This document shows positions 32,073 to 42,159 of a stretch of 64,000 nucleotides of DNA, piece after piece. The stretch lies in assembly GCF_000969825.1 (NCBI RefSeq), contig NZ_KQ033920.1, positions 623,114 to 687,113 on the forward strand, read 5' to 3'. A program made the position numbers and the translations under genes. This DNA comes from Parabacteroides gordonii MS-1 = DSM 23371. Its GTDB lineage: Bacteria; Bacteroidota; Bacteroidia; Bacteroidales; Tannerellaceae. A model generated the notes under the pieces. It saw only the letters and a program-made list of their open reading frames with translations, did no database searches and was not told where the DNA came from. Numbering within the stretch: the first letter of the stretch is position 1; every line of letters begins with the position of its first letter.

Positions 32073-33438
32073 CTTGTCGGTCTTATTGGCGCTGATAGCG
32101 ATTACCGTAGGGGCGAAGAACCTTTCGCCTTCCCGTTCGTCGGTTCGGGATGCGGGTATAGCTATGCAAGATACGCTGATCGCGCCGGATACTGTCGCTT
32201 TGCCATCTCTTTCCTATAAGATCGGTGCTGTTGTCGACTCGATCCTGTTGCCGGTTTCAGACAGCGGCGTGAAACAGTATGCTCCTTTACAGGACTTTTT
32301 TGCGGCACTCGATTCGTTACGTGCCGGGAAAGATACGGTCGTGACCATCGTTCAACTGGGCGACTCGCATATTCAGGCCGGTCATTACAGCGGACGCATG
32401 ATGCGTCTCCTGCAGCAACAGTTCGGGAATGCCGGACGGGGTTGGATTGCCCCTTTCAAACTGAGCAAGAGCAATGAGCCGGACGATTATTTTATATCTT
32501 CTGTTGCCAAAGAATGGGTTGCCGGACGTTGTATCCAGAATAACCGGAAGGCACCGATCGGGCCGGGAGGGATCGGTATCCAGTCCGTATCGCCTTCTAT
32601 CAACTTCGATATCAGCATGGCACCGAACAACGGGGCCGGGTATTCTTTTAACCAGGTGGTCATTTACCGGGGGGAGAAGTCTATGCCGATGCTTCCTGCC
32701 GGAAAACTGAAAGATTCGGTCAGGACGACATTAAGCACAACCTCCTGTGCGCCGGGTGTCATAGCCGACACCTTCCGTATCTTTTGCCTGGCAGATACAT
32801 TGCAGCTGCACAGTACCCGCCGGAAACAAGGGACGGACAACCTGCTGCCTGCCTCTTCTTTTAAGAATGTGTATTACGGTTTCAATCTGACGAATGGCCA
32901 ACCGGGTATTTTATACCATTCGGTGGGAGTGAACGGAGCCATGTATGTGAACTACACGGACGAGAACTATGTCCGCCAGCTGGCTTTGCTGAATCCGTCG
33001 TTGCTGATCATTTCGCTGGGAACCAATGAAACGTTCGGCAGACGTTTTACCCGTGGCGAGTTTGCCGGACAAATTGAAGCATTTATTTCTTTGGTAAAAA
33101 AACAGATGCCGCATACCGCCATTCTGCTTACAACGCCTCCCGAATGCTATAAGCGGGTGACTGTAAATAGGAAACGGACGTATGTGCGCAACGAAAATAC
33201 GGAACGTGCCGCAAAAGCTATTACAGAAATAGCCCATCGCGAAGGCCTGGCCTGCTGGGATTTATTTGCAGCGACAGGCGGAAAGAGTTCGAGTGCCAAA
33301 TGGCATAAGGCGGGACTGATGGGTAGAGACCGCGTTCATTTTACTAAAGAAGGCTATCAGGAACAGGGACTTTTATTGTACCGTGCCCTGATGCAAACTT
33401 ATAACCGATATATTACAGGCAACAACGATGTTCGATAA
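32044..33438 (+). CDS. Exported SGNH-hydrolase-like protein, second copy
   Basis: This 464-residue protein has an N-terminal signal or anchor (WLINLSVLLALIAITVG). The SGNH blocks are VTIVQLGDSHIQAGHYSG, LLIISLGTNETFGRRF (with the Asn block) and RDRVHFTKEGYQEQG with the catalytic Asp-His pair. Unlike the first copy it has the canonical GDSH and GTNE motifs, so it is the better candidate for the catalytic enzyme. AAAAGGAG precedes the start at 32044, inside the end of the previous gene. It overlaps the MBOAT gene by 11 bp. Likely O-acetyl transfer or deacetylation of a cell-envelope polymer. Confidence 0.82.
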   Translation: MMKQTKWLINLSVLLALIAITVGAKNLSPSRSSVRDAGIAMQDTLIAPDTVALPSLSYKIGAVVDSILLPVSDSGVKQYAPLQDFFAALDSLRAGKDTVVTIVQLGDSHIQAGHYSGRMMRLLQQQFGNAGRGWIAPFKLSKSNEPDDYFISSVAKEWVAGRCIQNNRKAPIGPGGIGIQSVSPSINFDISMAPNNGAGYSFNQVVIYRGEKSMPMLPAGKLKDSVRTTLSTTSCAPGVIADTFRIFCLADTLQLHSTRRKQGTDNLLPASSFKNVYYGFNLTNGQPGILYHSVGVNGAMYVNYTDENYVRQLALLNPSLLIISLGTNETFGRRFTRGEFAGQIEAFISLVKKQMPHTAILLTTPPECYKRVTVNRKRTYVRNENTERAAKAITEIAHREGLACWDLFAATGGKSSSAKWHKAGLMGRDRVHFTKEGYQEQGLLLYRALMQTYNRYITGNNDVR

Positions 33439-34957
33439 TCTGGATTTCTCAAAACTGGGCGAGATACTGACCTATCACCGTCTTTCACCGATACTGTTCA
33501 GCAGCGGGCTGTTCTTCTTTCTTTTTATTGGCTTCCTGATCATTTATATGTCGCTCAGGAAACATTTGCTGGCTCGTATTATTTATGTAACGCTGTTCTC
33601 CCTTTATTTCTATTATAAGAGTAGCGGGTTCTGGTTTTTCCTGCTGCTGTTTACTGCTACGTCAGATTTCTGTATCGCGCAGGGCATATACCATACTGCT
33701 GCCAGGTGGAAACGTAAGTTGTTGGTTGTCCTTAGTTTGTGTATCAATCTGGGGCTATTGGGGTATTTCAAGTATTTCAATTTCCTGCTTGAGATCATTG
33801 CTACCGTTACCCGGGAGTTTGGCTATCAGTTTGGGAATACCTCTATGCAGAGTGTTACGTATCAGCCTATGGATATTTTCCTGCCTGTCGGTATTTCTTT
33901 CTTTACGTTCCAGACAATCAGTTATGTTATCGATGTGTACCGGGGAAAAATAACCCCACTGACGCGCTGGGTCGATTATGTGTTCTATGTATCATTCTTC
34001 CCGCAGTTGGTGGCCGGGCCGATCGTCCGTGCCCGCGACTTTATCCCGCAGATATACAAGAATCCAACCGTTACCCGTTCTGAATTCGGGGAGGGGCTGT
34101 TTCTGGTATTGTGCGGGTTGTTCAAGAAAACGGTGATCTCCGATTATATCAGCCTGAATTTTGTAGACCGTATCTTCGATGCCCCGTTGCTTTATACCGG
34201 GGTAGAAAACCTGTTAGGCGTTTATGGTTATGCGCTGCAGATCTATTGCGATTTCTCCGGATATTCGGATATGGCCATCGGTATCGCCTTGTTGCTGGGC
34301 TTCCGTTTCAATATAAACTTCGATTCTCCTTATCAGTCTGCTACGATTACGGAGTTCTGGCGGCGCTGGCATATCTCTTTATCTTCCTGGCTGAAGGACT
34401 ATTTGTATATATCGCTGGGAGGTAACCGGAAAGGCAAGATTCGTACTTATATAAACCTGATGATCACGATGTTGCTCGGTGGTTTATGGCATGGTGCTTC
34501 CATGAGCTTTATCATTTGGGGGGCCATACATGGGGTGGCGCTGGCTATCCATAAGTTTATTATGGGACGATTCAGTAGTTTCAAGCAATTAGGCTCGGAG
34601 ATGAAGCCCTGGCGCAGAGTTTTAGGAATACTGATTACTTTCCATCTGGTTTGCTTCGGTTGGATCTTTTTCCGCGCCGACTCCATGCAGACGGTGAAGG
34701 AGATGCTGACGCAGATATTTACCAACTTCCATCCGGAAGTGTTCACACAGTTCGTTACAGGATATAAAGGTGTCTTTACGCTGATGGTGGTCGGTTATGT
34801 GCTTCACTTTATGCCTAAGTCGGCAGAGAATGCGGTGCAGGGTGTAGTAACCCGTTCACCTCTGTTGGTACAGGCTGTTATTCTGGCGATCATGGTCTTT
34901 GTCGTCGTGCAGTTCAAGAGTGCCGGCGTACAGCCGTTTATCTATTTCCAATTCTGA
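33428..34957 (+). CDS. MBOAT-family O-acyltransferase
   Basis: This 509-residue protein has about ten membrane helices and the MBOAT signature: EFWRRWHISLSSWLKDYLYI and MLLGGLWHGASMSFIIWGAI followed by HG, the histidine of WHG being the likely catalytic one. The pattern YFKYFNFLLEI and LPVGISFFTFQTISYVIDVY matches AlgI/PatA/DltB-like members. It would transfer an acyl (probably acetyl) group from a cytosolic donor across the inner membrane, with the two SGNH proteins upstream finishing the transfer. Overlap of coding regions shows translational coupling. Confidence 0.92.
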   Translation: MFDNLDFSKLGEILTYHRLSPILFSSGLFFFLFIGFLIIYMSLRKHLLARIIYVTLFSLYFYYKSSGFWFFLLLFTATSDFCIAQGIYHTAARWKRKLLVVLSLCINLGLLGYFKYFNFLLEIIATVTREFGYQFGNTSMQSVTYQPMDIFLPVGISFFTFQTISYVIDVYRGKITPLTRWVDYVFYVSFFPQLVAGPIVRARDFIPQIYKNPTVTRSEFGEGLFLVLCGLFKKTVISDYISLNFVDRIFDAPLLYTGVENLLGVYGYALQIYCDFSGYSDMAIGIALLLGFRFNINFDSPYQSATITEFWRRWHISLSSWLKDYLYISLGGNRKGKIRTYINLMITMLLGGLWHGASMSFIIWGAIHGVALAIHKFIMGRFSSFKQLGSEMKPWRRVLGILITFHLVCFGWIFFRADSMQTVKEMLTQIFTNFHPEVFTQFVTGYKGVFTLMVVGYVLHFMPKSAENAVQGVVTRSPLLVQAVILAIMVFVVVQFKSAGVQPFIYFQF

Positions 34958-34983
34958 TAATCGTTAAACACATTACTATTAAT

Positions 34984-36609
34984 ATGAAAACAGCTCCTTT
35001 ATTCGTATTGCTTCTGACGGCTCTGCTCTGTGGATTTAGCGGAGCAGCTGCACAACAAAACAGTCTGACAGAAGAACAATTGCATCTGCGTCAGGAGGTA
35101 AAACCTTATCTGGACAGTCTGATCATCGAAGAGCCTAAGCCGGGTGATAAAGAGTTGTCCCAGTTCCGCCTGGAGGCTATCTTTCCGGCAAAAACGTTTA
35201 CCCGTTTCGGAACGAATGAAGGCAAGTTTACGGCTTTCACTCCCGATAATCCGAAATTGAAAGGGATTGTGACTGAACCTATACCTCTGTTGGGTGGTGC
35301 AAGGATCAGTATTATTTATTCTTTTGCAGATGATTTTGAGAATAAAGTTCTTATTGACTGGAAATATCGTTTCGAGAGTGTCAAGGTAGAAAAATCTCCG
35401 GAAAAAGGTATGGCCCGCCAGTCTCTTTATCTCACTTTGTTGAACGGCTTGCGTTTCTCAAAGGTAAAGGTGGGATTGATGGATGTCGTGATTTTGCCAC
35501 CGGATAATGAAGGGAAGAATATCAACAACCTGCCATCGTTGGGGTATCGTTCCATGAGCTTCAGTAGGATGGAAGGCGACCAATATATGCTCTCTTATCT
35601 GCTGAAAACCAGTGAGGGTGTTTACAGTCCGATTGCCCGCGAAGAAGGTTCAGACCGTACTTTTCCCGAATACACGGGAGGGTCGGCTGCACAGTTCAGG
35701 TTTATCCGGCAAAATATGGAATATCCCGAAGAAGCGATCCGGAAACAGGTGAGCGGTACGGTTCTTGTTTCTTGCACGGTCGAACCGGATGGTTCGGTAA
35801 CAAATCCGCATATTTTCCTGGGTTCGGAACCGTTGTTGAATGATGAAGCCATTCGCCTGGTTGCCCTGACGAGCGGGAAATGGATTCCGGCAACCCGTAA
35901 CGGGGAGAATATAGCCGACGAGAAAGTTATTCCTGTTCCATTCCGTCTGGAAGATGCAACGGGAGAGAATAATATTATTTTTGAGTCAAAGAAACCTGAA
36001 AAGAAATGGCCGATTAAAAAGATATTGTTCTTTGGTGCGATAGGCGTCGCCCTGATTCTTTATCTGCGCCGTAAATTCAACAAAGGTACCGAAACCGGGC
36101 GCCCTGATCCGTCTTTGCGTCCTGTAGCGCTTGTTAATAATGACAAAATGGTGATAGTGGCCGGAGTGAGTGAAGAACAAATGGATGTGATGTTGTGTAC
36201 GTTCGCTGACATATATAATTCCCGCGATTACGATGCGATCATCCGTATGCATCCGATAAACAATCAGGTCTTTGCTCTTACATTCCCTTATGATATGAAG
36301 TGGGAGATTTTTACTGAGCTGATCGACCATCTTATTTATTTTGACGAAAGCGAACAGAAGGCACAGACTAAAGCCTGGTTAACTTTGCCGGAACAATGCG
36401 AACCAGTTGCCGGTGAACATGGCATGTTGTCTATCAAGGAGGATGATGAGAACTATGATCTTATCCGGATCACCACCCAATATAACCGTGGCTGGAAAGT
36501 TGATTACGAAACCGAGCGATTGGTGGAAACGGAAGTTTTCGAAGAATACGTCAAACCTCCGTTCCCTTATTATGAGATTATTCAGAAGCCTTTCAAAGAG
36601 ATAGATTGA
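34984..36609 (+). CDS. TonB C-terminal-domain protein with unusual topology
   Basis: This 541-residue protein starts with a cleavable signal (LLCGFSGAAAQ). Residues ~25-225 are not recognised. A TonB C-terminal domain spans about 238-322 (NMEYPEEAIRKQVSGTVLVS, VEPDGSVTNPHIFLGSEPLL). A single membrane helix follows at about 343-363 (KKILFFGAIGVALILYLRRK) and then ~180 cytosolic residues (VIVAGVSEEQMDVMLCTFAD to YYEIIQKPFKEID). Classical TonB has the helix at the N-terminus and the domain at the C-terminus; here the order is reversed, so the TonB fold would sit in the periplasm and face inward to a C-terminal cytosolic domain. It overlaps the converging MscS gene by 17 bp. Confidence 0.8.
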   Translation: MKTAPLFVLLLTALLCGFSGAAAQQNSLTEEQLHLRQEVKPYLDSLIIEEPKPGDKELSQFRLEAIFPAKTFTRFGTNEGKFTAFTPDNPKLKGIVTEPIPLLGGARISIIYSFADDFENKVLIDWKYRFESVKVEKSPEKGMARQSLYLTLLNGLRFSKVKVGLMDVVILPPDNEGKNINNLPSLGYRSMSFSRMEGDQYMLSYLLKTSEGVYSPIAREEGSDRTFPEYTGGSAAQFRFIRQNMEYPEEAIRKQVSGTVLVSCTVEPDGSVTNPHIFLGSEPLLNDEAIRLVALTSGKWIPATRNGENIADEKVIPVPFRLEDATGENNIIFESKKPEKKWPIKKILFFGAIGVALILYLRRKFNKGTETGRPDPSLRPVALVNNDKMVIVAGVSEEQMDVMLCTFADIYNSRDYDAIIRMHPINNQVFALTFPYDMKWEIFTELIDHLIYFDESEQKAQTKAWLTLPEQCEPVAGEHGMLSIKEDDENYDLIRITTQYNRGWKVDYETERLVETEVFEEYVKPPFPYYEIIQKPFKEID

Positions 36610-37879
36610 GGTCGCTTTTCTCAATTCTTATATGGTGTAAATCAGCTCCTGATACACCCTGGAATACGCTTAATCCGAATTCCGGTACAACGGCCAGCAA
36701 GTGGTCGAATACATCTGACTGGATATCTTCATACGGTATCCATTGCGTGGTGGAAGCGAAGAAATAGAGCTCCAGCGGTATTCCCTTTTCTGTAGGCTGT
36801 AACTGGCGTACCATACAGGTCTGCGTCTGGCTTACATTCGGATTGCTTTTCAGGTAGTTTACCAGGTAAGCACGGAATACGCCCAGATTAGTCTGACGGC
36901 GGCCGTTTACCCAGATGGAGGCATCGATGTTATGCTCTTCGTTATATTTTTCCAGCTCCTGTTGTTTACTGTCCACATAGTCGGTGATCAGGGATATCTT
37001 GCGGAACTTCGCCAACATTTCTGGTGTGCAGAAATGTACGCTGTTCATGTCGATATTGATGGAACGCTTGATGCGGCGTCCTCCTGACTCCAGCATTCCC
37101 CGCCAGTTCTGGAAAGAATCGCTCACCAGCGCATAAGGCGGTATAGTTGTGATTGTATTATCGAAGTTCCGTACTTTGATGGCATTCAGTGTGACTTCAA
37201 TAACCGTACCGTCGGCCCCATATTTGGACATCGTAATCCAGTCGCCCGGACGAAGCATATCGTTTGCGGATAACTGGATGCCTGCCACGAAGCCGAGTAT
37301 CGTATCCTTGAAAACCAACATCAGGATAGCGGCAGAAGCACCTAGTCCGGCAAATAACGTAGCGGGCGATTTACCGATCAGGATGCTGATGATGATTATT
37401 CCACCGACAAAGAACACAATCACCTGAATGATCTGTACAAACCCTTTCAACGGTTTGTTCTTCATCGATTCTTTCCGGTTGTATATCTCTAATAATAGGT
37501 TCAGTGAAGCGTTAATGAATCGTAGTACAACGGCTACAATATAGATACTGCATACCATTTGAAGGATACCGAGTAAAGTCGGCATTTCCTCTCTGGGAAG
37601 TGCCAGCGGAAGCATGATATAAACCAAGATCGCCGGGATCAGATGCATCAGTTTATTGATGATCTTCCGTTCTACGATCAGGTCGTCCCACTGATTTTTG
37701 GTTTTCTTGGCGAAGCGTTTAAATAATCCGAGGAAAATGTAACGGCAAGTGTAATCGATACCGACGGTTATTGCTATTAGAAGCAGTAAGACGACCAGGT
37801 TGTCCCAAATGTTTGCCGAATCGTGTACTAATCCCCATTTAATCAGGTAACTATTGATCCATTGTTGTAATTCACTCAT
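36593..37879 (-). CDS. MscS-family mechanosensitive channel, YbdG-like, copy 1
   Basis: This 428-residue membrane protein has five hydrophobic segments before the MscS pore helix region (LFAGLGASAAILMLVFKDTI) and the conserved LGFVAGIQLSANDMLRPGDW. The beta domain follows (VEVTLNAIKVRNFDNTITTI and PPYALVSDSFQNWRGM). A C-terminal ~130-residue cytosolic region is typical of the YbdG/MscM-like group with high gating thresholds. It protects cells against hypo-osmotic shock. A close paralogue lies 63 bp upstream on the same strand. Confidence 0.93.
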   Translation of the reverse strand: MSELQQWINSYLIKWGLVHDSANIWDNLVVLLLLIAITVGIDYTCRYIFLGLFKRFAKKTKNQWDDLIVERKIINKLMHLIPAILVYIMLPLALPREEMPTLLGILQMVCSIYIVAVVLRFINASLNLLLEIYNRKESMKNKPLKGFVQIIQVIVFFVGGIIIISILIGKSPATLFAGLGASAAILMLVFKDTILGFVAGIQLSANDMLRPGDWITMSKYGADGTVIEVTLNAIKVRNFDNTITTIPPYALVSDSFQNWRGMLESGGRRIKRSINIDMNSVHFCTPEMLAKFRKISLITDYVDSKQQELEKYNEEHNIDASIWVNGRRQTNLGVFRAYLVNYLKSNPNVSQTQTCMVRQLQPTEKGIPLELYFFASTTQWIPYEDIQSDVFDHLLAVVPEFGLSVFQGVSGADLHHIRIEKSDLNLSL

Positions 37880-37904
37880 ATATTTGTATTTAAAGTTATG
37901 AACA

Positions 37905-37912
37905 CAAATGTA
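37905..37912 (-). promoter_or_regulatory. -7 promoter box for MscS copy 1
   Basis: The minus strand reads TACATTTG, a perfect TAnnTTTG match, in the 63-bp gap between the two MscS genes. The second gene can therefore be transcribed separately. Confidence 0.55.
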
Positions 37913-37942
37913 GGGAAAAAATCGTTGCTGCCCAAGTCTGCA

Positions 37943-39118
37943 TTAATCAGAGTATTGATACACTTTCAGTTCAAACTGAGGGATCATCGCAAAGAAATGG
38001 TCGAATATATCCGACTGGATGCGTTCGTATTCCTTCCATACTTTATTGCGGGAAAAGAAATAGATCTGGATAGGCACACCGTATTCTGTCGATTGCAACT
38101 GGCTGATGATCAGGTCGAGGTCGGTGTTTACGACCGGCAGACTGGTCAGGTAACGCTCTACATAGATACGGAACATCTGCGAATTGGTGGGTGTCACACC
38201 TTCGTCCGGCTTATAATCTGCAAGCAGGGGGATTTCTTTGCGCATATTATCGAGCATATCGGGTGTGCAGAATTTGATTGTGTTCAGATCGAGGAAAATG
38301 GATTTCATTACGCGCCGTCCTCCCGATTCAACCATTCCCCGCCAGTTCTGGAAAGAGTTATTGACCAGCGTATAGGGTGGGATCGTAGAGATCGTATTAT
38401 CGAAGTTTTGTATTTTTACGGTGTTCAGTGTGATTTCCTGTACGACTCCGTTGGCGTTCGATCCGGGAACGGTGATCCAGTCGCCTGGCCGTAGCATATC
38501 GTTTGCCGATAACTGTATGCCTGCCACGAAGCCAAGTATCGTATCTTTGAACACCAACATCAGGATGGCGGCCGAAGCGCCCAGTCCGGCAAATAACGTG
38601 GCCGGTGATTTACCGACCAGGATGGCGATGATCACAATCCCTCCGATAAAGAAAGCGAGTACCTGTATGACCTGTACAAATCCTTTAATAGAATGATTTT
38701 TGTTTACTTCCCGATGGTTGTAAATGTCCATAATGACAAGTATGAAACCATTGATAGCCAGTAATAAAACGATGACGATATAAACCGCACATATCTTTTG
38801 GGAAATCAGCAGTAACTCTTTCCCCCGGATAAACGCCATCGGAAGCAAGGCGTAAACGATAATGCCGGGAATGGCATGTACCAGGTTATGTACCACTTTG
38901 CGTTTAATCAGCAGCGAATCCCAGAAGAAACGGCTTTTCTCTGACAGTTTCTTGACACTGCCTACAAAAATATATTGACATAAATAATCGATCCCGACTG
39001 CTACCGCAATCAATAATACGGCAATAATAATTTCATCGAATGTATCAGCAATCTTCGGATCCACGCCCCAACCGATAAGGAGTTTGTTCATCCAGCTACC
39101 TAAATTAACCATAAGCAA
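37943..39118 (-). CDS. MscS-family mechanosensitive channel, YbdG-like, copy 2
   Basis: This 391-residue paralogue of the preceding channel shares the pore block almost identically (LFAGLGASAAILMLVFKDTI, IQLSANDMLRPGDWITV). It is shorter in the C-terminal region by ~35 residues, where the sequence DEGVTPTNSQMFRIYVERYL replaces a longer loop. The duplication is tandem. Different C-terminal regions suggest different gating or stability. The ATG is 137 bp from the divergently transcribed M16 gene. Confidence 0.92.
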   Translation of the reverse strand: MLMVNLGSWMNKLLIGWGVDPKIADTFDEIIIAVLLIAVAVGIDYLCQYIFVGSVKKLSEKSRFFWDSLLIKRKVVHNLVHAIPGIIVYALLPMAFIRGKELLLISQKICAVYIVIVLLLAINGFILVIMDIYNHREVNKNHSIKGFVQVIQVLAFFIGGIVIIAILVGKSPATLFAGLGASAAILMLVFKDTILGFVAGIQLSANDMLRPGDWITVPGSNANGVVQEITLNTVKIQNFDNTISTIPPYTLVNNSFQNWRGMVESGGRRVMKSIFLDLNTIKFCTPDMLDNMRKEIPLLADYKPDEGVTPTNSQMFRIYVERYLTSLPVVNTDLDLIISQLQSTEYGVPIQIYFFSRNKVWKEYERIQSDIFDHFFAMIPQFELKVYQYSD

Positions 39119-39216
39119 ATCGTTTTTTTATATTGATAACATTTGACGGGACGTTTGGTTGAGTGAGAAGGGCATAAATATTGTTCCCGGCACACCGTTT
39201 ATTCGCAGGAATCCGG

Positions 39217-39224
39217 TATCTTTG
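39217..39224 (+). promoter_or_regulatory. -7 promoter box for the M16 peptidase gene
   Basis: TATCTTTG matches the consensus exactly, 31 bp before the ATG at 39256. Confidence 0.55.
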
Positions 39225-39255
39225 CTATTTATAATGTAAATGTGGCAGAAGACCC

Positions 39256-42138
39256 ATGAAAACACTGTTGACGATGATGTTATTTGCAACTGGAACAAAT
39301 CTGTTGGCTGCTCAGAGTTCAAAAGCGCTGGAAGTTAAAGAATACAAACTGAATAACGGGCTGACCATCTGGCTGAATGAGGATCATAGCCAGCCGAAAG
39401 TTTTCGGAGCTGTGGTCGTGAAAGCGGGAGCGAAGGACTGTCCGGATACAGGGATTGCACACTATTTCGAACATATGATGTTTAAGGGTACCGATAAGAT
39501 CGGAACCATCAACTATGAAGCGGAGAAGGTTTTACTTGACTCTATCTCTGCAAAATATGACGAACTGGCAGCCACGGAAGAGGAAGAAGACCGTACCCGT
39601 ATCCAGAAAGAGATCAACGAATTAAGCATCCGTTCTTCCGAATATGTGATACCGAATGAATTCAATCGTCTGATCTCAAAGTATGGCGGTTCGGGGTTGA
39701 ATGCTGCAACATCTTACGATGCAACTATCTATTTCAATACTTTTTCACCTCAATATATGGCACAATGGGCGGAGATAAACAGCGAACGTTTGCTGAATCC
39801 TGTTTTCCGTCTGTTCCAAAGCGAACTGGAAACGGTTTATGAAGAGAAGAATATGTATGGCGACTTTATCGGCGGCCCTGTGATGGATCGCTTGCTTGCC
39901 CGGTATTTTGCTCCGCATCCGTATGCCTATCCGATTATCGGAAGCACAAAGAATCTGAAGAATCCGCGCCTGACAGAGATGCGGAAGTTCTTTGAAGAAT
40001 ACTATGTGGCATCCAATATGGCTCTGATCCTGAGTGGCGATTTTGATACGGAGGCCGTTTTGCCTATTCTGGAACGAACATTTTCGCGTATCCGTCCGGG
40101 CGAAGCGCCTAAAAAGGAGATGGTAGCTATACCGCCATTTAAAGGAAAAGAGAAGATGAAGGTTAAATTCCCCGTTCCGTTGGTAAGGGCGATGGGATTG
40201 GGCTTTCGCGGTGTGCCGGCTAATCACGAAGATCAGGCGGCGTTGGCTATCGCGGTTAATATGCTGAACAATGCCAACGGCACCGGGTTTCTTGACAAGC
40301 TGATGGTAGACCGGAAGATCATGGCCTGTATGGCAATGAACGAAAGCATGAATGAAGCCGGGATACTGGCTGTAGCGGTTATACCTAAACTAATGCTTCA
40401 AACCTATGGCGGAGCTGAAAAGCTGGTCTGGCGTGAGATAAACCGTGTGAAGGAAGGGGATTTTACTGATGAAATATTCAATAGCCTGAAGCAGGAACAA
40501 CGTCGCCAGTACGCATCCAATCTTGAAAATATCGATTCGCGTGCACGCATTATGATGTCGCTCTGTTCGCAGGGGAAAAGCTGGGACGAGTATTTGCAGG
40601 AAGTAGCAAAGATAAATGCCCTGACACGGGAAGATATTATGCAGGTTGCCCGGAAGTATTTCAGTGAGAATTATCTGTGTGTGACGAAAAAGACGGGGAA
40701 ATATCCGAAAGATAACCTGAAGAAACCAGACTTCACTCCGGTGGTTCCCAGAAATTCAGAGTCTGTTTCCGAGTATGCGAAGAAGTTGGAGCAGTTGCCG
40801 ACACAGATCGTGAAATCTCATTTTATCGATTTCGAAAAAGATGTACAAACGGCAAAGTTGAGCCCGCTGGTTACTTTATATACGGTAGCCAACCCGGTGA
40901 CAGATATTTTTACGCTTAATCTGATCTACCAGATCGGAACGTTAGAACAACCTAAATTAGGACTTCTGGCTAATTACATGCAATTTCTGGGGACTGACTC
41001 TTTATCGTTCCAGGATTTCCGTACACGTTTGCAGGTGCTGGGCAGTACGATGTCTTTCGATGCAAGCGATAAGCAGTTTGTTGTGCGTATCACAGGCTTC
41101 GATAATCATTTTAAAGAAACTGTTCAGTTGGCCGGGGATTTCATTTTGCAAGTAAAAGCAGACGATAAACAGATCCGTCAGGTTATTAATGATGCGAAAG
41201 TAACAGAAAAGGCTTTCTTTGAATCCAGTGATAATATTGTAAATGCTTTATTGGAGAAAGTGAAATATGGGGAACAGTCACGCTATCTTCGTAAATTACC
41301 GCTTTCGGAAGTAAAGAAATTGAAAGGAAAAGACTTGCTGGATGTTTTTGCAGATGTCCGCCGAATGGAGTGTGACCTGCATTATTGCGGAACACTTTCT
41401 ATTGAACAGGTTGAAGAACAGCTAAATGCATCCATGTCGTTAAAGGATATAACGATCGCGGCTGATGCCACTTATTTCCGGGAACCGAAGGAATACGACA
41501 AACCAGCCGTTTATTTTATGGATATGCCGACTGCTTCGCAAAGTATTGTCTATGGGTTTGTAAAAGGAGAGGTAACGGATGATTTGTGGTCGCGCCAGGC
41601 ATCCCGTTTATTTTCCGTTTATTTCGGTGGAGATATGTCATCGTTGATGTTTCAGGAGATCAGGGAATTTCGTTCGTTGGCTTATCGTGTCAGCGGACGT
41701 TATTTATTGCCGCCTCGTAAGCTGGAAGGGAAGGCTGGAGAGTTCGTTACGATGCTGTCTACACAAAGCGATAAGACGCTGGATGCAATGGCAGTGATGA
41801 ATTCCCTGATTCGTGAAATGCCGGAGAAACCGGAGCGGATATCTATGATCAAACAATCGATCATCAATCAGGTGAATAATGATTATCCTTCGTTCCGGGA
41901 TTTGTCGGATAAAGTGGCCAGTTATAAGAGGAACGGTTTTGATTGTGATCCGAATGAGGCTTTATTATCTGGTATTTCGGGTATGGAGATGATGGATATT
42001 ATCCGTTTCTACCGTCATAACATCCGGCTTAAACCAATCGTTTACGTCATTGTTGGAAATTCCAGACGTATCGATATGAAGACGCTGGCCGATTATGGAG
42101 AGATTATAAGACTGAGAAAAAAAGATGTTTATAAGTAA
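39256..42138 (+). CDS. Exported M16-family zinc peptidase, two-lobed
   Basis: This 960-residue protein has a signal peptide (MLFATGTNLLAAQ) and an N-terminal catalytic M16 domain with the inverted zinc motif HYFEH (H69, E72, H73) and the downstream glutamate region LETVYEEKNMYGD. A second M16 pair follows in the C-terminal half, which lacks the zinc motif, as is usual for pitrilysin-type enzymes (RSLAYRVSGRYLLPPR). It probably degrades peptides in the periplasm. Next come a DUF4268 protein and an M1 aminopeptidase on the same strand; the three may form a peptide-using operon. Confidence 0.92.
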   Translation: MKTLLTMMLFATGTNLLAAQSSKALEVKEYKLNNGLTIWLNEDHSQPKVFGAVVVKAGAKDCPDTGIAHYFEHMMFKGTDKIGTINYEAEKVLLDSISAKYDELAATEEEEDRTRIQKEINELSIRSSEYVIPNEFNRLISKYGGSGLNAATSYDATIYFNTFSPQYMAQWAEINSERLLNPVFRLFQSELETVYEEKNMYGDFIGGPVMDRLLARYFAPHPYAYPIIGSTKNLKNPRLTEMRKFFEEYYVASNMALILSGDFDTEAVLPILERTFSRIRPGEAPKKEMVAIPPFKGKEKMKVKFPVPLVRAMGLGFRGVPANHEDQAALAIAVNMLNNANGTGFLDKLMVDRKIMACMAMNESMNEAGILAVAVIPKLMLQTYGGAEKLVWREINRVKEGDFTDEIFNSLKQEQRRQYASNLENIDSRARIMMSLCSQGKSWDEYLQEVAKINALTREDIMQVARKYFSENYLCVTKKTGKYPKDNLKKPDFTPVVPRNSESVSEYAKKLEQLPTQIVKSHFIDFEKDVQTAKLSPLVTLYTVANPVTDIFTLNLIYQIGTLEQPKLGLLANYMQFLGTDSLSFQDFRTRLQVLGSTMSFDASDKQFVVRITGFDNHFKETVQLAGDFILQVKADDKQIRQVINDAKVTEKAFFESSDNIVNALLEKVKYGEQSRYLRKLPLSEVKKLKGKDLLDVFADVRRMECDLHYCGTLSIEQVEEQLNASMSLKDITIAADATYFREPKEYDKPAVYFMDMPTASQSIVYGFVKGEVTDDLWSRQASRLFSVYFGGDMSSLMFQEIREFRSLAYRVSGRYLLPPRKLEGKAGEFVTMLSTQSDKTLDAMAVMNSLIREMPEKPERISMIKQSIINQVNNDYPSFRDLSDKVASYKRNGFDCDPNEALLSGISGMEMMDIIRFYRHNIRLKPIVYVIVGNSRRIDMKTLADYGEIIRLRKKDVYK

Positions 42139-42159
42139 CAGAAAGAGCTATTATATATA

